Source: Streptomyces sp. Sge12 (GTDB taxonomy: Bacteria; Actinomycetota; Actinomycetes; Streptomycetales; Streptomycetaceae). From it: 64,000 bases of DNA. Made by a program: the position numbers and the translations under genes. The number at the start of each line of letters is the position of its first letter. Position 1 is the first letter of the stretch. The stretch covers positions 5,120,501-5,184,500 of the forward strand of contig NZ_CP020555.1 of the NCBI RefSeq assembly GCF_002080455.1, in the 5' to 3' direction. Of this stretch, positions 1-8,400 are shown in pieces. The notes under the pieces were generated by a model. It had not been told where the DNA came from. It saw only the letters and a program-made list of their open reading frames with translations, and searched no databases.

Positions 1-112
1 GCGGTACGCGAACGCGGCCGGGGCGATCGTCGCCTCGCGGCTGGCGTGTGCGGTGGCGATGCCGTTCTCCCACGAGGTGGAGGAGGTGCTCGGGCGTGCC
101 GGTGGTGTCTGA
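1..112 (+). CDS. iolC: 5-dehydro-2-deoxygluconokinase, C-terminal end (partial)
   Basis: Only the last 36 codons are present, in the frame that starts at base 2 and ends with TGA at 110-112. The tail NAAGAIVASRLAC followed by AMPF is the closing helix typical of PfkB-type sugar kinases, where the AAGA stretch lies near the nucleotide site. IolC phosphorylates 5-dehydro-2-deoxygluconate in myo-inositol breakdown. The iolB, iolD and mmsA genes directly downstream support this assignment. The next start codon lies inside this gene, so the genes are probably translationally coupled. Another PfkB kinase cannot be excluded from so short a fragment. Confidence 0.7.
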   Translation, partial: RYANAAGAIVASRLACAVAMPFSHEVEEVLGRAGGV

Positions 113-1028
113 GTGGCGGATGGAATGGACGAGGTTGACGGTCCTCGAGCTGGCCCCGGGGGAGGCGTACGCGCACGCGAGCGGGGAGTGCGAGTGGATC
201 GTGCTCCCCCTGTCGGGCGGGTGCCGGGTCCGTTGCCGGGCTCTGCCCGGACCCGCGCCTCACACGCCGGCGGGGCCGAAAGAGGGAGATCCAGCCTCGC
301 CGGCGTTTGAGGCGCGGGGGTTCGGGGGCGGCGCCCCCGCAGCGGAGCCGCAGGTGTTTGAACTCCGCGGGCGGGAGGGGGTGTTCGGCGGGCCCACCGA
401 CTTCGCGTATGTCCCGAGGGACGCGGACGCGGAGATCCGCTCGGCCGCCGGCGGGCGATTCGCGCTGGCCGGTGCGCCCTGCGCGACACGGCTCCCCGCC
501 CGGTACGGCCCCGCCGCAGGCGTCCCCGTGGAGCTCCGCGGCGCCGGCCACTGCTCCCGCCAGGTCAACAACTTCGCCGCCGCGGACACCTTCCCCGCCG
601 ACCGCCTGATCGCCGTCGAGGTGCTCACCCCCGGCGGGAACTGGTCCTCGTACCCGCCCCACAAGCACGACGAGCACCACCCCGGCGAGGAGTCCCGCCT
701 GGAGGAGATCTACTACTTCGAGATCGCCCCGCACGGGGACACCCCCGGCCTCGGCTACCAGCGCGTCACCCCCTCCCCGGCCGGGAAGACCGACATCCTG
801 ACCGAGGTGCGCACCGGCGACGCGGTCCTGATCCCCGACGGCTGGCACGGCCCGTCCATCGCCGCCCCCGGGCACGACATGTACTACCTGAACGTGATGG
901 CCGGACCGGGCGCGACCCGGGAGTGGCTGATCCGCGACCACCCCGACCACGGCTGGATCCGCGGCAGCTGGGACGGGCAGGACGTCGACCCCCGGCTGCC
1001 CTTCTCCCGAACGGAGGACCACCGGTGA
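96..1028 (+). CDS. iolB: 5-deoxy-glucuronate isomerase with an in-frame insertion
   Basis: IolB converts 5-deoxy-glucuronate to 2-deoxy-5-keto-gluconate in inositol catabolism and is a metal-dependent bicupin. The C-terminal half is fully canonical: CSRQVNNF, GGNWSSYPPHKHDEH with its metal-binding His cluster, EEIYYF, and DGWHGPS. The start is uncertain. GTG at 96 has the best ribosome binding site (AGGAGGT at 81-87), while GTG 102, GTG 105 and ATG 120 are also possible. With any of these the N-terminus is about 20 residues shorter than usual for the family, and the gene overlaps the end of iolC. Residues about 48-87 are a Pro/Gly/Ala-rich insertion between SGGCRVRC and VFELRGRE, where homologues have only a few residues. 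That insertion is encoded by a palindromic repeat element (see 255-338). Activity of the product is therefore uncertain. Confidence 0.85.
   Translation: MPVVSEWRMEWTRLTVLELAPGEAYAHASGECEWIVLPLSGGCRVRCRALPGPAPHTPAGPKEGDPASPAFEARGFGGGAPAAEPQVFELRGREGVFGGPTDFAYVPRDADAEIRSAAGGRFALAGAPCATRLPARYGPAAGVPVELRGAGHCSRQVNNFAAADTFPADRLIAVEVLTPGGNWSSYPPHKHDEHHPGEESRLEEIYYFEIAPHGDTPGLGYQRVTPSPAGKTDILTEVRTGDAVLIPDGWHGPSIAAPGHDMYYLNVMAGPGATREWLIRDHPDHGWIRGSWDGQDVDPRLPFSRTEDHR
255..338. repeat. Dispersed palindromic repeat inside iolB
   Basis: Left arm 255-276 and right arm 294-315 form a near-perfect inverted repeat of about 22 bases (gcgcctcacacgccggcgg against its complement). It is followed by a GC palindrome, gggggcggcgccccc, ending near 338. 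A second copy with the same arm and tail lies in opposite orientation downstream of the HNH gene (55559-55610). Such elements normally sit between Streptomyces genes. Here the copy is inside an open reading frame and keeps the frame open. Confidence 0.75.
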
Positions 1029-2899
1029 GGCTCACCGTCGCGCAGGCGCTCGTCCGCTTCCTGTCCCGCCAGTACACCGAGCGCGACGGGCACCGGCACC
1101 GGCTGATCGCCGCCACCTGGGGGATCTTCGGGCACGGGAACGTGGCGGGCATCGGCCAGGCCCTGCTGGAGAGCGGGCCGCAGGCCATGCCCTTCCTCCA
1201 GGGCCGCAACGAGCAGGCCATGGTGCACGCCGCCGTCGGCTACGCCCGCCAGTGCGGCCGGCTCTCCGCGCACGCCGTCACCACCTCCATCGGGCCCGGC
1301 GCCACCAACCTCGTCACCGGCGCCGCCCTCGCCACCATCAACCGGATCCCGGTGCTCCTGCTCCCGGGCGACACCTTCGCCACCCGGCCCGCCGATCCCG
1401 TGCTCCAGCAGCTGGAGGTCCCGTACGCCGGGGACATCTCCGTCAACGACACCCTGCGGCCCGTCTCCCGCTTCTTCGACCGGATCACCCGTCCCGAGGC
1501 CCTGGTCCCGGCCGCGCTCCAGGCCGTACGGGTGCTCACCGACCCCGTGCAGACCGGCGCCGTCACCCTCGCGCTGCCGCAGGACGTGCAGGCGCAGGCG
1601 TACGACTGGCCCGAGGAGTTCTTCGCCGAGCGGGTGTGGGGCGTGCGCCGGCCGCGGCCCGACCGGCACGAGCTGGCCCGCGCCGCCCAGGCCGTACGGG
1701 GCTCCGCGCGCCCCCTGATCGTCGCCGGCGGCGGGATCCGGCACAGCCAGGCCGGCGCGGCGCTGGCCGCCTTCGCGGAGGCCACCGGGATCCCGGTGGC
1801 CGTCACCCAGGCGGGCAAGGGGGTCCTGCCGCACGGGCACCCCGCCGACGTGGGCGGGATCGGCCACACCGGTACCTCCACGGCCGCCGCGCTCGCCCGG
1901 GAGGCCGACCTCGTCATCGCCGCCGGGACCCGGCTGACCGACTTCACCACCGCCTCCGCGACCCTCTTCCAGCACCCCGCCGTCCGGTTCGTCGGCCTCA
2001 ACCTCGACCCGTACGACGCCCACAAACTCGCCGCCCTGCCCCTGGTCGGCGACGCCCGCGAGGGACTCGACGAGCTGCGGGGCGCCCTCGCCGGCCACCG
2101 CACGGACCCGGCGTACCGGGCGCGGTACGCGGCGGAGCGGGCCCGCTGGGAGAGCAGCGTCGAGCGGGCGTACGCCGTCACCGAGGCGGACGAGGACGCC
2201 CCGCCCACCCAGGCCCAGGTGCTCGGGCTCCTCGACGCCCTCGTCGACGGCCGCGACATCCTGATCAACGCGGCCGGATCCCTCCCCGGCGACCTGCACA
2301 AACTGTGGCGGGCCCGGTCCCAGGACCAGTACCACGTGGAGTACGGGTACTCCTGCATGGGCTACGAGATCCCCGCGGCCATCGGCGTGGCACTGGCCGC
2401 ACCCGGCCGGCCGGTGTGGGCGCTCGTCGGCGACGGGACGTACCTGATGAATCCGACCGAGATCGTCACGGCCGTCCAGGAGGGGATCCCGATCCGGGTG
2501 GTCATCCTCGACAACCACGGCTACGCCTCCATCGGCGGCCTGTCGGGGGCGGTCGGCGGCGAGGGCTTCGGCACCGCATACCGCTTCCGGGCACCCGACT
2601 CCGGGTATACGGGGGACGTCCTTCCGGTGGACCTCGCGGCCAACGCGAGCTCCCTCGGAATGGCCGTCATTCGCGCCCGCACCACGCGTGACCTGCGCGA
2701 AGCCCTCGCCGAGGCCCGCTCGGCGACACGTCCCACATGTGTCTACGTACAGACCCGAACGCCCGACACTGTGTCGGGCCCACCCCCGGCACAGGCGTGG
2801 TGGGATGTTCCTGTGGCCGAGACCGCGACCCGCAAGGCCGCCGCCACGGCCCGTGAAGAGTACGACCGGCAAGCCGCTCAGCGACGTCGCCATCTGTGA
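1025..2899 (+). CDS. iolD: 3D-(3,5/4)-trihydroxycyclohexane-1,2-dione hydrolase
   Basis: This ThDP-dependent enzyme opens the ring of the inositol-derived dione to give 5-deoxy-glucuronate, the substrate of IolB. The protein is 624 residues, the usual size for IolD. It shows the acetolactate-synthase-like order of domains: an N-terminal pyrimidine-binding domain with GNVAGIGQAL and QGRNEQAMVHAA (conserved Glu), a middle Rossmann-like domain, and a C-terminal PP-binding domain with GDGTYLMN near residue 468. GTG at 1025 overlaps the iolB stop (GTGA), so the two are translationally coupled. The cluster order iolC-iolB-iolD-mmsA fits a complete catabolic operon whose upstream part lies outside the window. 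Confidence 0.93.
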   Translation: MRLTVAQALVRFLSRQYTERDGHRHRLIAATWGIFGHGNVAGIGQALLESGPQAMPFLQGRNEQAMVHAAVGYARQCGRLSAHAVTTSIGPGATNLVTGAALATINRIPVLLLPGDTFATRPADPVLQQLEVPYAGDISVNDTLRPVSRFFDRITRPEALVPAALQAVRVLTDPVQTGAVTLALPQDVQAQAYDWPEEFFAERVWGVRRPRPDRHELARAAQAVRGSARPLIVAGGGIRHSQAGAALAAFAEATGIPVAVTQAGKGVLPHGHPADVGGIGHTGTSTAAALAREADLVIAAGTRLTDFTTASATLFQHPAVRFVGLNLDPYDAHKLAALPLVGDAREGLDELRGALAGHRTDPAYRARYAAERARWESSVERAYAVTEADEDAPPTQAQVLGLLDALVDGRDILINAAGSLPGDLHKLWRARSQDQYHVEYGYSCMGYEIPAAIGVALAAPGRPVWALVGDGTYLMNPTEIVTAVQEGIPIRVVILDNHGYASIGGLSGAVGGEGFGTAYRFRAPDSGYTGDVLPVDLAANASSLGMAVIRARTTRDLREALAEARSATRPTCVYVQTRTPDTVSGPPPAQAWWDVPVAETATRKAAATAREEYDRQAAQRRRHL

Positions 2900-2910
2900 A
2901 GGAGCAAGGC

Positions 2911-4410
2911 ATGAAGACCGTCAACCACTGGATCGGTGGCAAGACCGTCGAGGGCGCGTCGGGCAACTACGGCCCGGTCACCGACCCGGCCACCGGCGAG
3001 GTCACCACGCAGGTCGCGCTCGCCTCGGCCGACGAGGTCGACGCGGCCGTACAGGTCGCCAAGGAGGCCTTCCTCACCTGGGGGCAGTCCTCGCTGGCCG
3101 CCCGCACCAAGGTGCTGTTCGCCTACCGCGCCCTGCTGGACGCCAACCGCGACGCGATCGCCGCCCTGATCACCGCCGAGCACGGCAAGGTCCACTCGGA
3201 CGCGCTGGGCGAGGTGGCCCGCGGCCTGGAGATCGTCGAGCTGGCCTGCGGCATCACCACGCAGCTCAAGGGCGAGCTGTCCACGTCGGTCTCCAACCGG
3301 GTGGACGTCTCCTCGATCCGCCAGCCGCTGGGCGTCGTCGCGGGCATCACCCCCTTCAACTTCCCGGCGATGGTCCCGATGTGGATGTTCCCGCTGGCCG
3401 TGGCCTGCGGAAACACCTTCATCCTCAAGCCGAGCGAGAAGGACCCCTCTGCCGCCAACAAGCTCGCCGAGCTGGCGAGCGAGGCCGGTCTGCCGGCGGG
3501 CGTGCTGAACGTGGTCCACGGCGACAAGGTGGCCGTGGACGCGCTGCTCGCCCACCCCGGCATCGCGGCCGTCTCCTTCGTCGGCTCGACCCCGATCGCC
3601 CGCCACATCCACACCACCGCCTCGGCCAACGGCAAGCGCGTCCAGGCCCTGGGCGGCGCCAAGAACCACATGCTGGTGCTGCCGGACGCCGACCTGGACG
3701 CCGCCGCCGACGCGGCCGTCTCCGCCGCCTACGGCTCGGCCGGTGAGCGCTGCATGGCGATCTCCGCCGTGGTCGCGGTCGGCGCGATCGGCGACGAGCT
3801 CGTCGAGCGGATCCGCGAGCGCGCCGAGAAGATCAAGATCGGCCCGGGCAACGACCCGACCTCCGAGATGGGCCCGCTGATCACCGCCGCCCACCGCGAC
3901 AAGGTCGCCTCGTACGTGAAGGGCGCGGCCGACCAGGGCGCGGAGGTCGTCCTCGACGGCACCGGCTTCACGGTCGAGGGCAACGAGAACGGCCACTGGA
4001 TCGGCCTGTCCCTGCTGGACCGGGTGAAGACCGACTCCGACGCCTACCGCGACGAGATCTTCGGCCCGGTGCTGTGCGTGCTGCGCGCCGAGACCTACGA
4101 GGAGGGCGTGGCCCTCATCAACGCCTCGCCGTTCGGCAACGGCACCGCGATCTTCACCCGCGACGGCGGCGCCGCACGCCGCTTCCAGCTGGAGATCGAG
4201 GCCGGCATGGTCGGCGTCAACGTCCCGATCCCGGTGCCGGTGGGCTACCACTCCTTCGGTGGCTGGAAGGACTCGCTCTTCGGCGACCACCACATCTACG
4301 GCAACGACGGCATCCACTTCTACACCCGCGGCAAGGTCGTCACGACCCGCTGGCCGGACCCGGCCGAGGGCCACATCGGCGTGGACCTGGGCTTCCCCCG
4401 CAACCACTGA
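2911..4410 (+). CDS. mmsA: Methylmalonate-semialdehyde dehydrogenase (acylating)
   Basis: This CoA-dependent aldehyde dehydrogenase converts malonate semialdehyde from inositol, and methylmalonate semialdehyde from valine, to acetyl- or propionyl-CoA (IolA/MmsA). The 499-residue protein has the family signatures: TPFNFPAMVPMWM near residue 146, and GSAGERCMAIS with the catalytic Cys at about 281. Its C-terminal region GGWKDSLFGD is also typical. ATG 2911 is chosen because AAGGAG lies seven bases upstream. A GTG at 2896 is in frame but overlaps the iolD stop region and has no site of its own. It follows iolD by 11 bases and ends the operon, just before a strong hairpin. Confidence 0.95.
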   Translation: MKTVNHWIGGKTVEGASGNYGPVTDPATGEVTTQVALASADEVDAAVQVAKEAFLTWGQSSLAARTKVLFAYRALLDANRDAIAALITAEHGKVHSDALGEVARGLEIVELACGITTQLKGELSTSVSNRVDVSSIRQPLGVVAGITPFNFPAMVPMWMFPLAVACGNTFILKPSEKDPSAANKLAELASEAGLPAGVLNVVHGDKVAVDALLAHPGIAAVSFVGSTPIARHIHTTASANGKRVQALGGAKNHMLVLPDADLDAAADAAVSAAYGSAGERCMAISAVVAVGAIGDELVERIRERAEKIKIGPGNDPTSEMGPLITAAHRDKVASYVKGAADQGAEVVLDGTGFTVEGNENGHWIGLSLLDRVKTDSDAYRDEIFGPVLCVLRAETYEEGVALINASPFGNGTAIFTRDGGAARRFQLEIEAGMVGVNVPIPVPVGYHSFGGWKDSLFGDHHIYGNDGIHFYTRGKVVTTRWPDPAEGHIGVDLGFPRNH

Positions 4411-4434
4411 CCGGGCGTACGCCCCGTAGATCCG

Positions 4435-4470
4435 ACTCGCCCCCCGCAACCCTCACCGCGGGGGGCGAGT
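4435..4470. terminator. Bidirectional terminator between mmsA and hydrolase
   Basis: A perfect 13-bp inverted repeat (4435-4447 and 4458-4470, arm actcgccccccgc) with a 10-base loop lies between two converging genes. It can stop transcription from either side. Confidence 0.85.
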
Positions 4471-4497
4471 TCCGTTCTCCGCGCCCGGCGGCGGCCC

Positions 4498-5709
4498 TCA
4501 GAACCTCGACCAGACGTCCGCCGCGGCCCCGGCGCCCCAGACCACGTCGCCGTGGCCGTAACCGGGGACCACGCTGAAGGAGACCCGCTCGTTCCCGGCC
4601 GCGCGGATCAGCTCGGCGCCGCGCGGCCGGTCGCCGCGGCCCAGCTCGGCGTTGACCCAGGCCACCTCGGCGCGGATCCGGTCCCAGGCGATCGAGTACA
4701 GCTCGCCGTCGCCCGCCCAGACCGCGGCGAGGTCCCGCATCAGGGCGGTCGGTACGAGCCCGCTGCCCAGGGCGGAGGTGGCCGCGTACCAGACGGCCGG
4801 CGGGGTGTGGGCCGGCGCGAACCGGTCCTCGGCGGGAGTGGGCCCGAAGGCGTAGCTCCCGGCGCCGTGGCCCTGGACGTAGATCCAGTTCGCCGGGCCG
4901 GGGAGGGCGGCCGTGCGGAGCAGCGCGTAGTGGGCGAGCCCCGCGTGGGTGAAGCGCCGGGACGGGTCCGGCGGCCACGGCACCGGCGAGACGCCGTCCG
5001 GATCGGCCACCGCCTTCGCGACGACGGCCGCGAGCCCCGGATCGACGGTGGTGACGCCCTGCGCGAGCTGGGTGGCGTACGCATCGCGCGTCGCGGCCGC
5101 CCGCACGGCCAGGTCGCCCGTGTACGGCCCGGTCGTGTCCAGTGCCACCACCCGGCGCAGTCGCGGGCAGGTGTCGTAGGAGGCCGCGTCCAGGGCGAGG
5201 ACCGCCCCGGCGGAGTGCCCCGCGTACGTGTAGGGCAGCCCCAGTACGGAGTCCAGCGCACCCACCACCCCGGCCAGGTCCCGGCGGTGCGCCGCGAGCC
5301 CCCACTCGGCGGTGATGTCGGCCGCGGTGGCGGCGTCCTCGCGCGGGGTGACCCCGACGACGAGCAGGCCCCGGCGGCGCAGTGCGTGGGCGAGGTTGCT
5401 GCGGCCCGGGCCGCCGGGGGTGAAGAACTCCGCCGCGAAGTTCAGCCCGCCGCCGGGCAGCAGGTAGACGATCCCCTGCGGGGCCCGCACGGTGTCCGCG
5501 ATCACGTCCACCGTCACGGGCGCCGGGCCGCCGTCGTCGAGCGGAAGGGTCAGCCGGATCCAGCCGTTGCCGGGCAGGTAGGCGGCGGTGCCGGTGCCCA
5601 GCGCCCGTTCGATGCGGGACAGCAGCCCCGTGCCCTTCGCCGCGTCGCCGTCGTGCTGTTGTTCCACTGCAGGTGCCCCCCTCGCGACGGTGAGGCCGAA
5701 TACCGTCAC
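4498..5709 (-). CDS. Alpha/beta-hydrolase, function unassigned
   Basis: The 403-residue protein has an alpha/beta-hydrolase core. The nucleophile elbow AGHSAGA puts the catalytic Ser near residue 166. GGGLNFAAEF near 86-95 may form the oxyanion region, and PGYGHGD near 382 supplies a likely catalytic His. I see no convincing signal peptide or membrane segment. The N-terminal 45 residues are poorly conserved in character and the start is uncertain. It lies 19 bases downstream of the WxLIP-type membrane protein on the same strand, so the two are probably co-transcribed. Whether it serves that surface system or is an unrelated esterase cannot be told from the sequence. Confidence 0.75.
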   Translation of the reverse strand: MTVFGLTVARGAPAVEQQHDGDAAKGTGLLSRIERALGTGTAAYLPGNGWIRLTLPLDDGGPAPVTVDVIADTVRAPQGIVYLLPGGGLNFAAEFFTPGGPGRSNLAHALRRRGLLVVGVTPREDAATAADITAEWGLAAHRRDLAGVVGALDSVLGLPYTYAGHSAGAVLALDAASYDTCPRLRRVVALDTTGPYTGDLAVRAAATRDAYATQLAQGVTTVDPGLAAVVAKAVADPDGVSPVPWPPDPSRRFTHAGLAHYALLRTAALPGPANWIYVQGHGAGSYAFGPTPAEDRFAPAHTPPAVWYAATSALGSGLVPTALMRDLAAVWAGDGELYSIAWDRIRAEVAWVNAELGRGDRPRGAELIRAAGNERVSFSVVPGYGHGDVVWGAGAAADVWSRF

Positions 5710-5728
5710 CCAGTGACACCTTCGCCGG

Positions 5729-6802
5729 TCAGCGGGTTCCAGCCAAGTCCGGGACGGGTTCCTGATGTTCGCCCTGCGCGTGACGGCGGCGGCGCAGCGC
5801 CCACACCGTGGCGCCCGCGCCCGCCAGCACCAGGAGCAGGCCGACGGCCGGCCAGGGTACGGCGATGAAGTCGGTCGCGGACTCCGAGACCAGATCGGGG
5901 TGGGCCGCCGCTCCCGCCGTGACCTTGACGGTCACCCAGTCCGACTGGGGTGCGTCCGGCCACGGTTCGGTCAGCTCGATCCGCTGGCCCGGCAGCAGGG
6001 ACAGCTTCAGCTCGCGGGCGGGCCGGTTCAGCACCTCGCGCCCGAACAGCCCCTCGGCGGAGACCGCCACCCTGGGTTCGACGACCACGTTGCCCCGGTT
6101 GACCAGCGCGTACGACACGGTGGCGCGGGCGTTCTTGACCCAGGGCAGCAGCGGCGCAGACCGGCTGACCCGTACGTCCTCCACGCTCAGCCCCGCCGTG
6201 ACGGGCCCCGGGACCCGGAAGTACAGGCGGGCGCCCACCGAGCGCTTCACCCCGACCTGGACCTTGCCCTCCTTCTGGATGCCCTCCACGGCGGTGCCCA
6301 GGGCGACGATCCCGCCGACGTGGTCGCCGGGCGTCGCGTCCGCCGGCACCTTCACGGTGAACGGGATGTCCTTGCGGCCCTTGGCGGGCACGGTGACGGT
6401 GCTCGCGGCCTCCGGCGCCAGGGTGATCCACGCGCCGACGTCCTTGGGCCTCGTCTCCACCGGCAGCAGTGCGAAGGCCCCGCCCGCCGGGGTGTTCACG
6501 GCGTCGGTGGCGAAGACCTGGAAGGTCAGCTCCCGGTCGGAGGAGTTCAGGATCGTCACGCTGTCGGCGAGCGTGCTCCCGGCCGCGCCCTGGTGGAAGA
6601 AGTACGCGCGGTCGGTCATGGCCGCACCGGCCGCGGGTGTCGGGAACACCCCCCACGTGCCGTTGTCCGCGGCCGTCGCCGCGGTGGCCGGCAGCAGGCC
6701 CGCACCGAGCAGCAGGCCGAGGAGCAGACCGTACAGGAGGGTGCGGGTGCGGCTGCGCGTACGGCTGCGCGTACGGCGACGCGGGCGGCTACGGGGGCGC
6801 AT
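5729..6802 (-). CDS. WxL-interacting-type (DUF916-like) membrane protein
   Basis: The protein is 357 residues. It begins with an Arg-rich n-region (RPRSRPRRRTRSR) and a hydrophobic signal segment ending near ATAATAADN. An extracellular part of Ig-like strands follows, then one C-terminal transmembrane helix (about 318-338) and a basic tail RRRRH. The segment WGVFP, AYFFHQGAAGST, ILNSSDRELTFQVFATDA and GAWITL matches the peptidoglycan-binding N-terminal domain of WxL-interacting proteins (DUF916 type), followed by a second beta-sandwich. ATG 6802 has GGAG about eight bases upstream; a longer upstream reading frame lacks one. The neighbour just upstream encodes a WxL-like secreted protein, which is the partner expected for this family. 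Confidence 0.75.
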   Translation of the reverse strand: MRPRSRPRRRTRSRTRSRTRTLLYGLLLGLLLGAGLLPATAATAADNGTWGVFPTPAAGAAMTDRAYFFHQGAAGSTLADSVTILNSSDRELTFQVFATDAVNTPAGGAFALLPVETRPKDVGAWITLAPEAASTVTVPAKGRKDIPFTVKVPADATPGDHVGGIVALGTAVEGIQKEGKVQVGVKRSVGARLYFRVPGPVTAGLSVEDVRVSRSAPLLPWVKNARATVSYALVNRGNVVVEPRVAVSAEGLFGREVLNRPARELKLSLLPGQRIELTEPWPDAPQSDWVTVKVTAGAAAHPDLVSESATDFIAVPWPAVGLLLVLAGAGATVWALRRRRHAQGEHQEPVPDLAGTR

Positions 6803-6883
6803 GGGCGGTCTCCAGTCGGCGCGGAACGGGGAAAACGGGGGTGGTGCGGCGCCGGGGCGCCGCACCACCGTGTGCCGTACGGG

Positions 6884-8179
6884 TCAGGCGATCGAGAACG
6901 TCACGACCGTCTGGTAGGTGTCGGCGAACATGAAGGGCGGGAGCTGGATCATTCCGGCGCCGCCGACGGCGAACTCACCACCGGTCAGCTCGTCCCCGCC
7001 GGCGGCCTGGGAGGCCACCTTCATCGGGACGTCGGAGATCGCGCCGGGGGTGCCCGCGGTGCAGGTGCTCGGGCTGTCCGGGTTGGTCACGGTGCAGGAC
7101 GGCTGGATGCCGATCTGCGCCTTCGCCATCGAGTGCCCGGTGGTCTGGTTCAGGAACGGCGTACGCGTCGCCGTCACGTCCCAGCCGAGCGAACCGCCGC
7201 GGAAGTCCTGGACGGTCGCGGCGTTGAAGACGCCGACCACCGACTGGGGCTTGCCGTTGATGGTGACCGCACCGAAGCTGACGGCCGGCTGGCCGTCCTT
7301 GGGGCCGAGGGCCAGCGGTCCGGGCAGGACCTCGACGTCGACCGGGTTCTTCACACCGGCCTGCTCCTCCAGGAAGACGAAGGCCTTGTACGGGGTGATC
7401 GAGCCGTCGATCCGGATCGCGTCGGCCTTCTTGGTGACCGTGACGTTGCAGGTGGCCGCGCCGGACGCGTCGGCCGTGCCCGCACCGGTGTCACCGGTCG
7501 CCGTGCCCGCGAGCAGGGCGGAGCAGGTGACGGGGCCGGCCGGGAAGTTGGCGCCGGTCACGGCGACGGCGGTGCCCGCCGGGCCGCTGTTGGGCGTCAG
7601 CTTCGTGGTGACCGGGTCCTTGGGCAGGGCCTCGACCGCGACCGATCCGAGCGAGGCGCTCGGGCGGGGGGCCGGGGTGCAGGTGGTGGTGAAGACCGAA
7701 CCGGAGAGGTCCGCGTCGGTCACCGCCAGGTCGAGGGCGACCTGGACCGTGGTGCCCTCGGTACCGTCCGGGATCTTGATCGTTCCGGAGAACGCCTTGG
7801 GGTCGAGCGGCTGCCCGGCCACGACGGAGACGGTCTCCGGCGGGCTGGTGACCACCTGGGTGGTGGTCCCGACCTTGAGGGTGATCTTGGACGTGTTCAC
7901 CGTGGTGACGGAGAACGAGGGGATCAGGGGGCTCGCACCCGGGTCGATCGTGATCGGGACGACGTCGCCGGCCTTGGCGCCGTCGGGCAGGGTGACCGTG
8001 TAGTTCTGGTTGCCCGAGCCGTCCGGCTGCGGCGCCGGGGCGTCGCAGTTCTCGAAGACGGCTGTGGTCTTGGTCGCGGCCTGCGCGGATCCCGTCAGGG
8101 CCACCACGCCGCCCGTCAGGGCCAGAGACAGGGCTCCCGCCCCGGCCAGCACTCTTCGTCTGAGCGTTCTCGTACTCAC
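6884..8179 (-). CDS. Secreted WxL-like surface protein with IPT/TIG-type repeat
   Basis: The 431-residue product has a clear Sec signal (STRTLRRRVLAGAGALSLAL, cleavage near AQA-AT). The mature part is beta-rich. Residues about 180-260 resemble an IPT/TIG Ig-like fold (LTPNSGPAGTAVAVTG). The last 150 residues resemble a WxL domain, with GGSLGWDVTATRTPF as the first Trp motif and the terminal strand YQTVVTFSIA in place of the second, where Trp is replaced by Phe. WxL proteins attach non-covalently to the cell wall through a WxLIP partner, which is encoded 81 bases downstream. The GTG start at 8179 has AAGGAG upstream, set within a palindrome. I assign the WxL relationship by motif only. Confidence 0.65.
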   Translation of the reverse strand: MSTRTLRRRVLAGAGALSLALTGGVVALTGSAQAATKTTAVFENCDAPAPQPDGSGNQNYTVTLPDGAKAGDVVPITIDPGASPLIPSFSVTTVNTSKITLKVGTTTQVVTSPPETVSVVAGQPLDPKAFSGTIKIPDGTEGTTVQVALDLAVTDADLSGSVFTTTCTPAPRPSASLGSVAVEALPKDPVTTKLTPNSGPAGTAVAVTGANFPAGPVTCSALLAGTATGDTGAGTADASGAATCNVTVTKKADAIRIDGSITPYKAFVFLEEQAGVKNPVDVEVLPGPLALGPKDGQPAVSFGAVTINGKPQSVVGVFNAATVQDFRGGSLGWDVTATRTPFLNQTTGHSMAKAQIGIQPSCTVTNPDSPSTCTAGTPGAISDVPMKVASQAAGGDELTGGEFAVGGAGMIQLPPFMFADTYQTVVTFSIA

Positions 8180-8193
8180 TGGGTCGCGACTCC

Positions 8194-8207
8194 TTCGTCA
8201 TGACGAA
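8194..8207. promoter_or_regulatory. Perfect palindrome over the ribosome binding site
   Basis: TTCGTCATGACGAA is a perfect 14-bp palindrome 15-28 bases upstream of the WxL-like gene start. It merges into that gene's AAGGAG. A C-rich/G-rich hairpin (8210-8220 with 8228-8237) follows immediately upstream. Either could act as an operator or an RNA switch; no regulator is known. Confidence 0.4.
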
Positions 8208-8320
8208 CCCCTCCCCCCACCCGCTGTGTGGGGGAGGCCGAGCCGGTGCGGTGGCCGATATTGACGCGTCGCCGTGATGAGAAGTCAATGACTTGCTTTC
8301 GCCCGAAGCACACAGAAATT

Positions 8321-8353
8321 GATGGGCCATCAGGGAGAGTCTGATGGCCCATC
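8321..8353 (-). terminator. Terminator after subtilase gene
   Basis: A perfect 13-bp inverted repeat (gatgggccatcag, 8321-8333, and 8341-8353) with a 7-base loop lies about 50 bases after the subtilase stop. It is followed on the minus strand by an A/T-rich AATTT. Confidence 0.8.
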
Positions 8354-8400
8354 GGATACCGACTGGTCGGGGTGGGGCGGGAAGCCGCCGTTCCGGTGCT

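Noticed and set aside
884-2893. Minus-strand open frame of 669 codons opposite iolD
   Set aside because: Antisense to a clear ThDP enzyme and has no recognisable motif or ribosome site.
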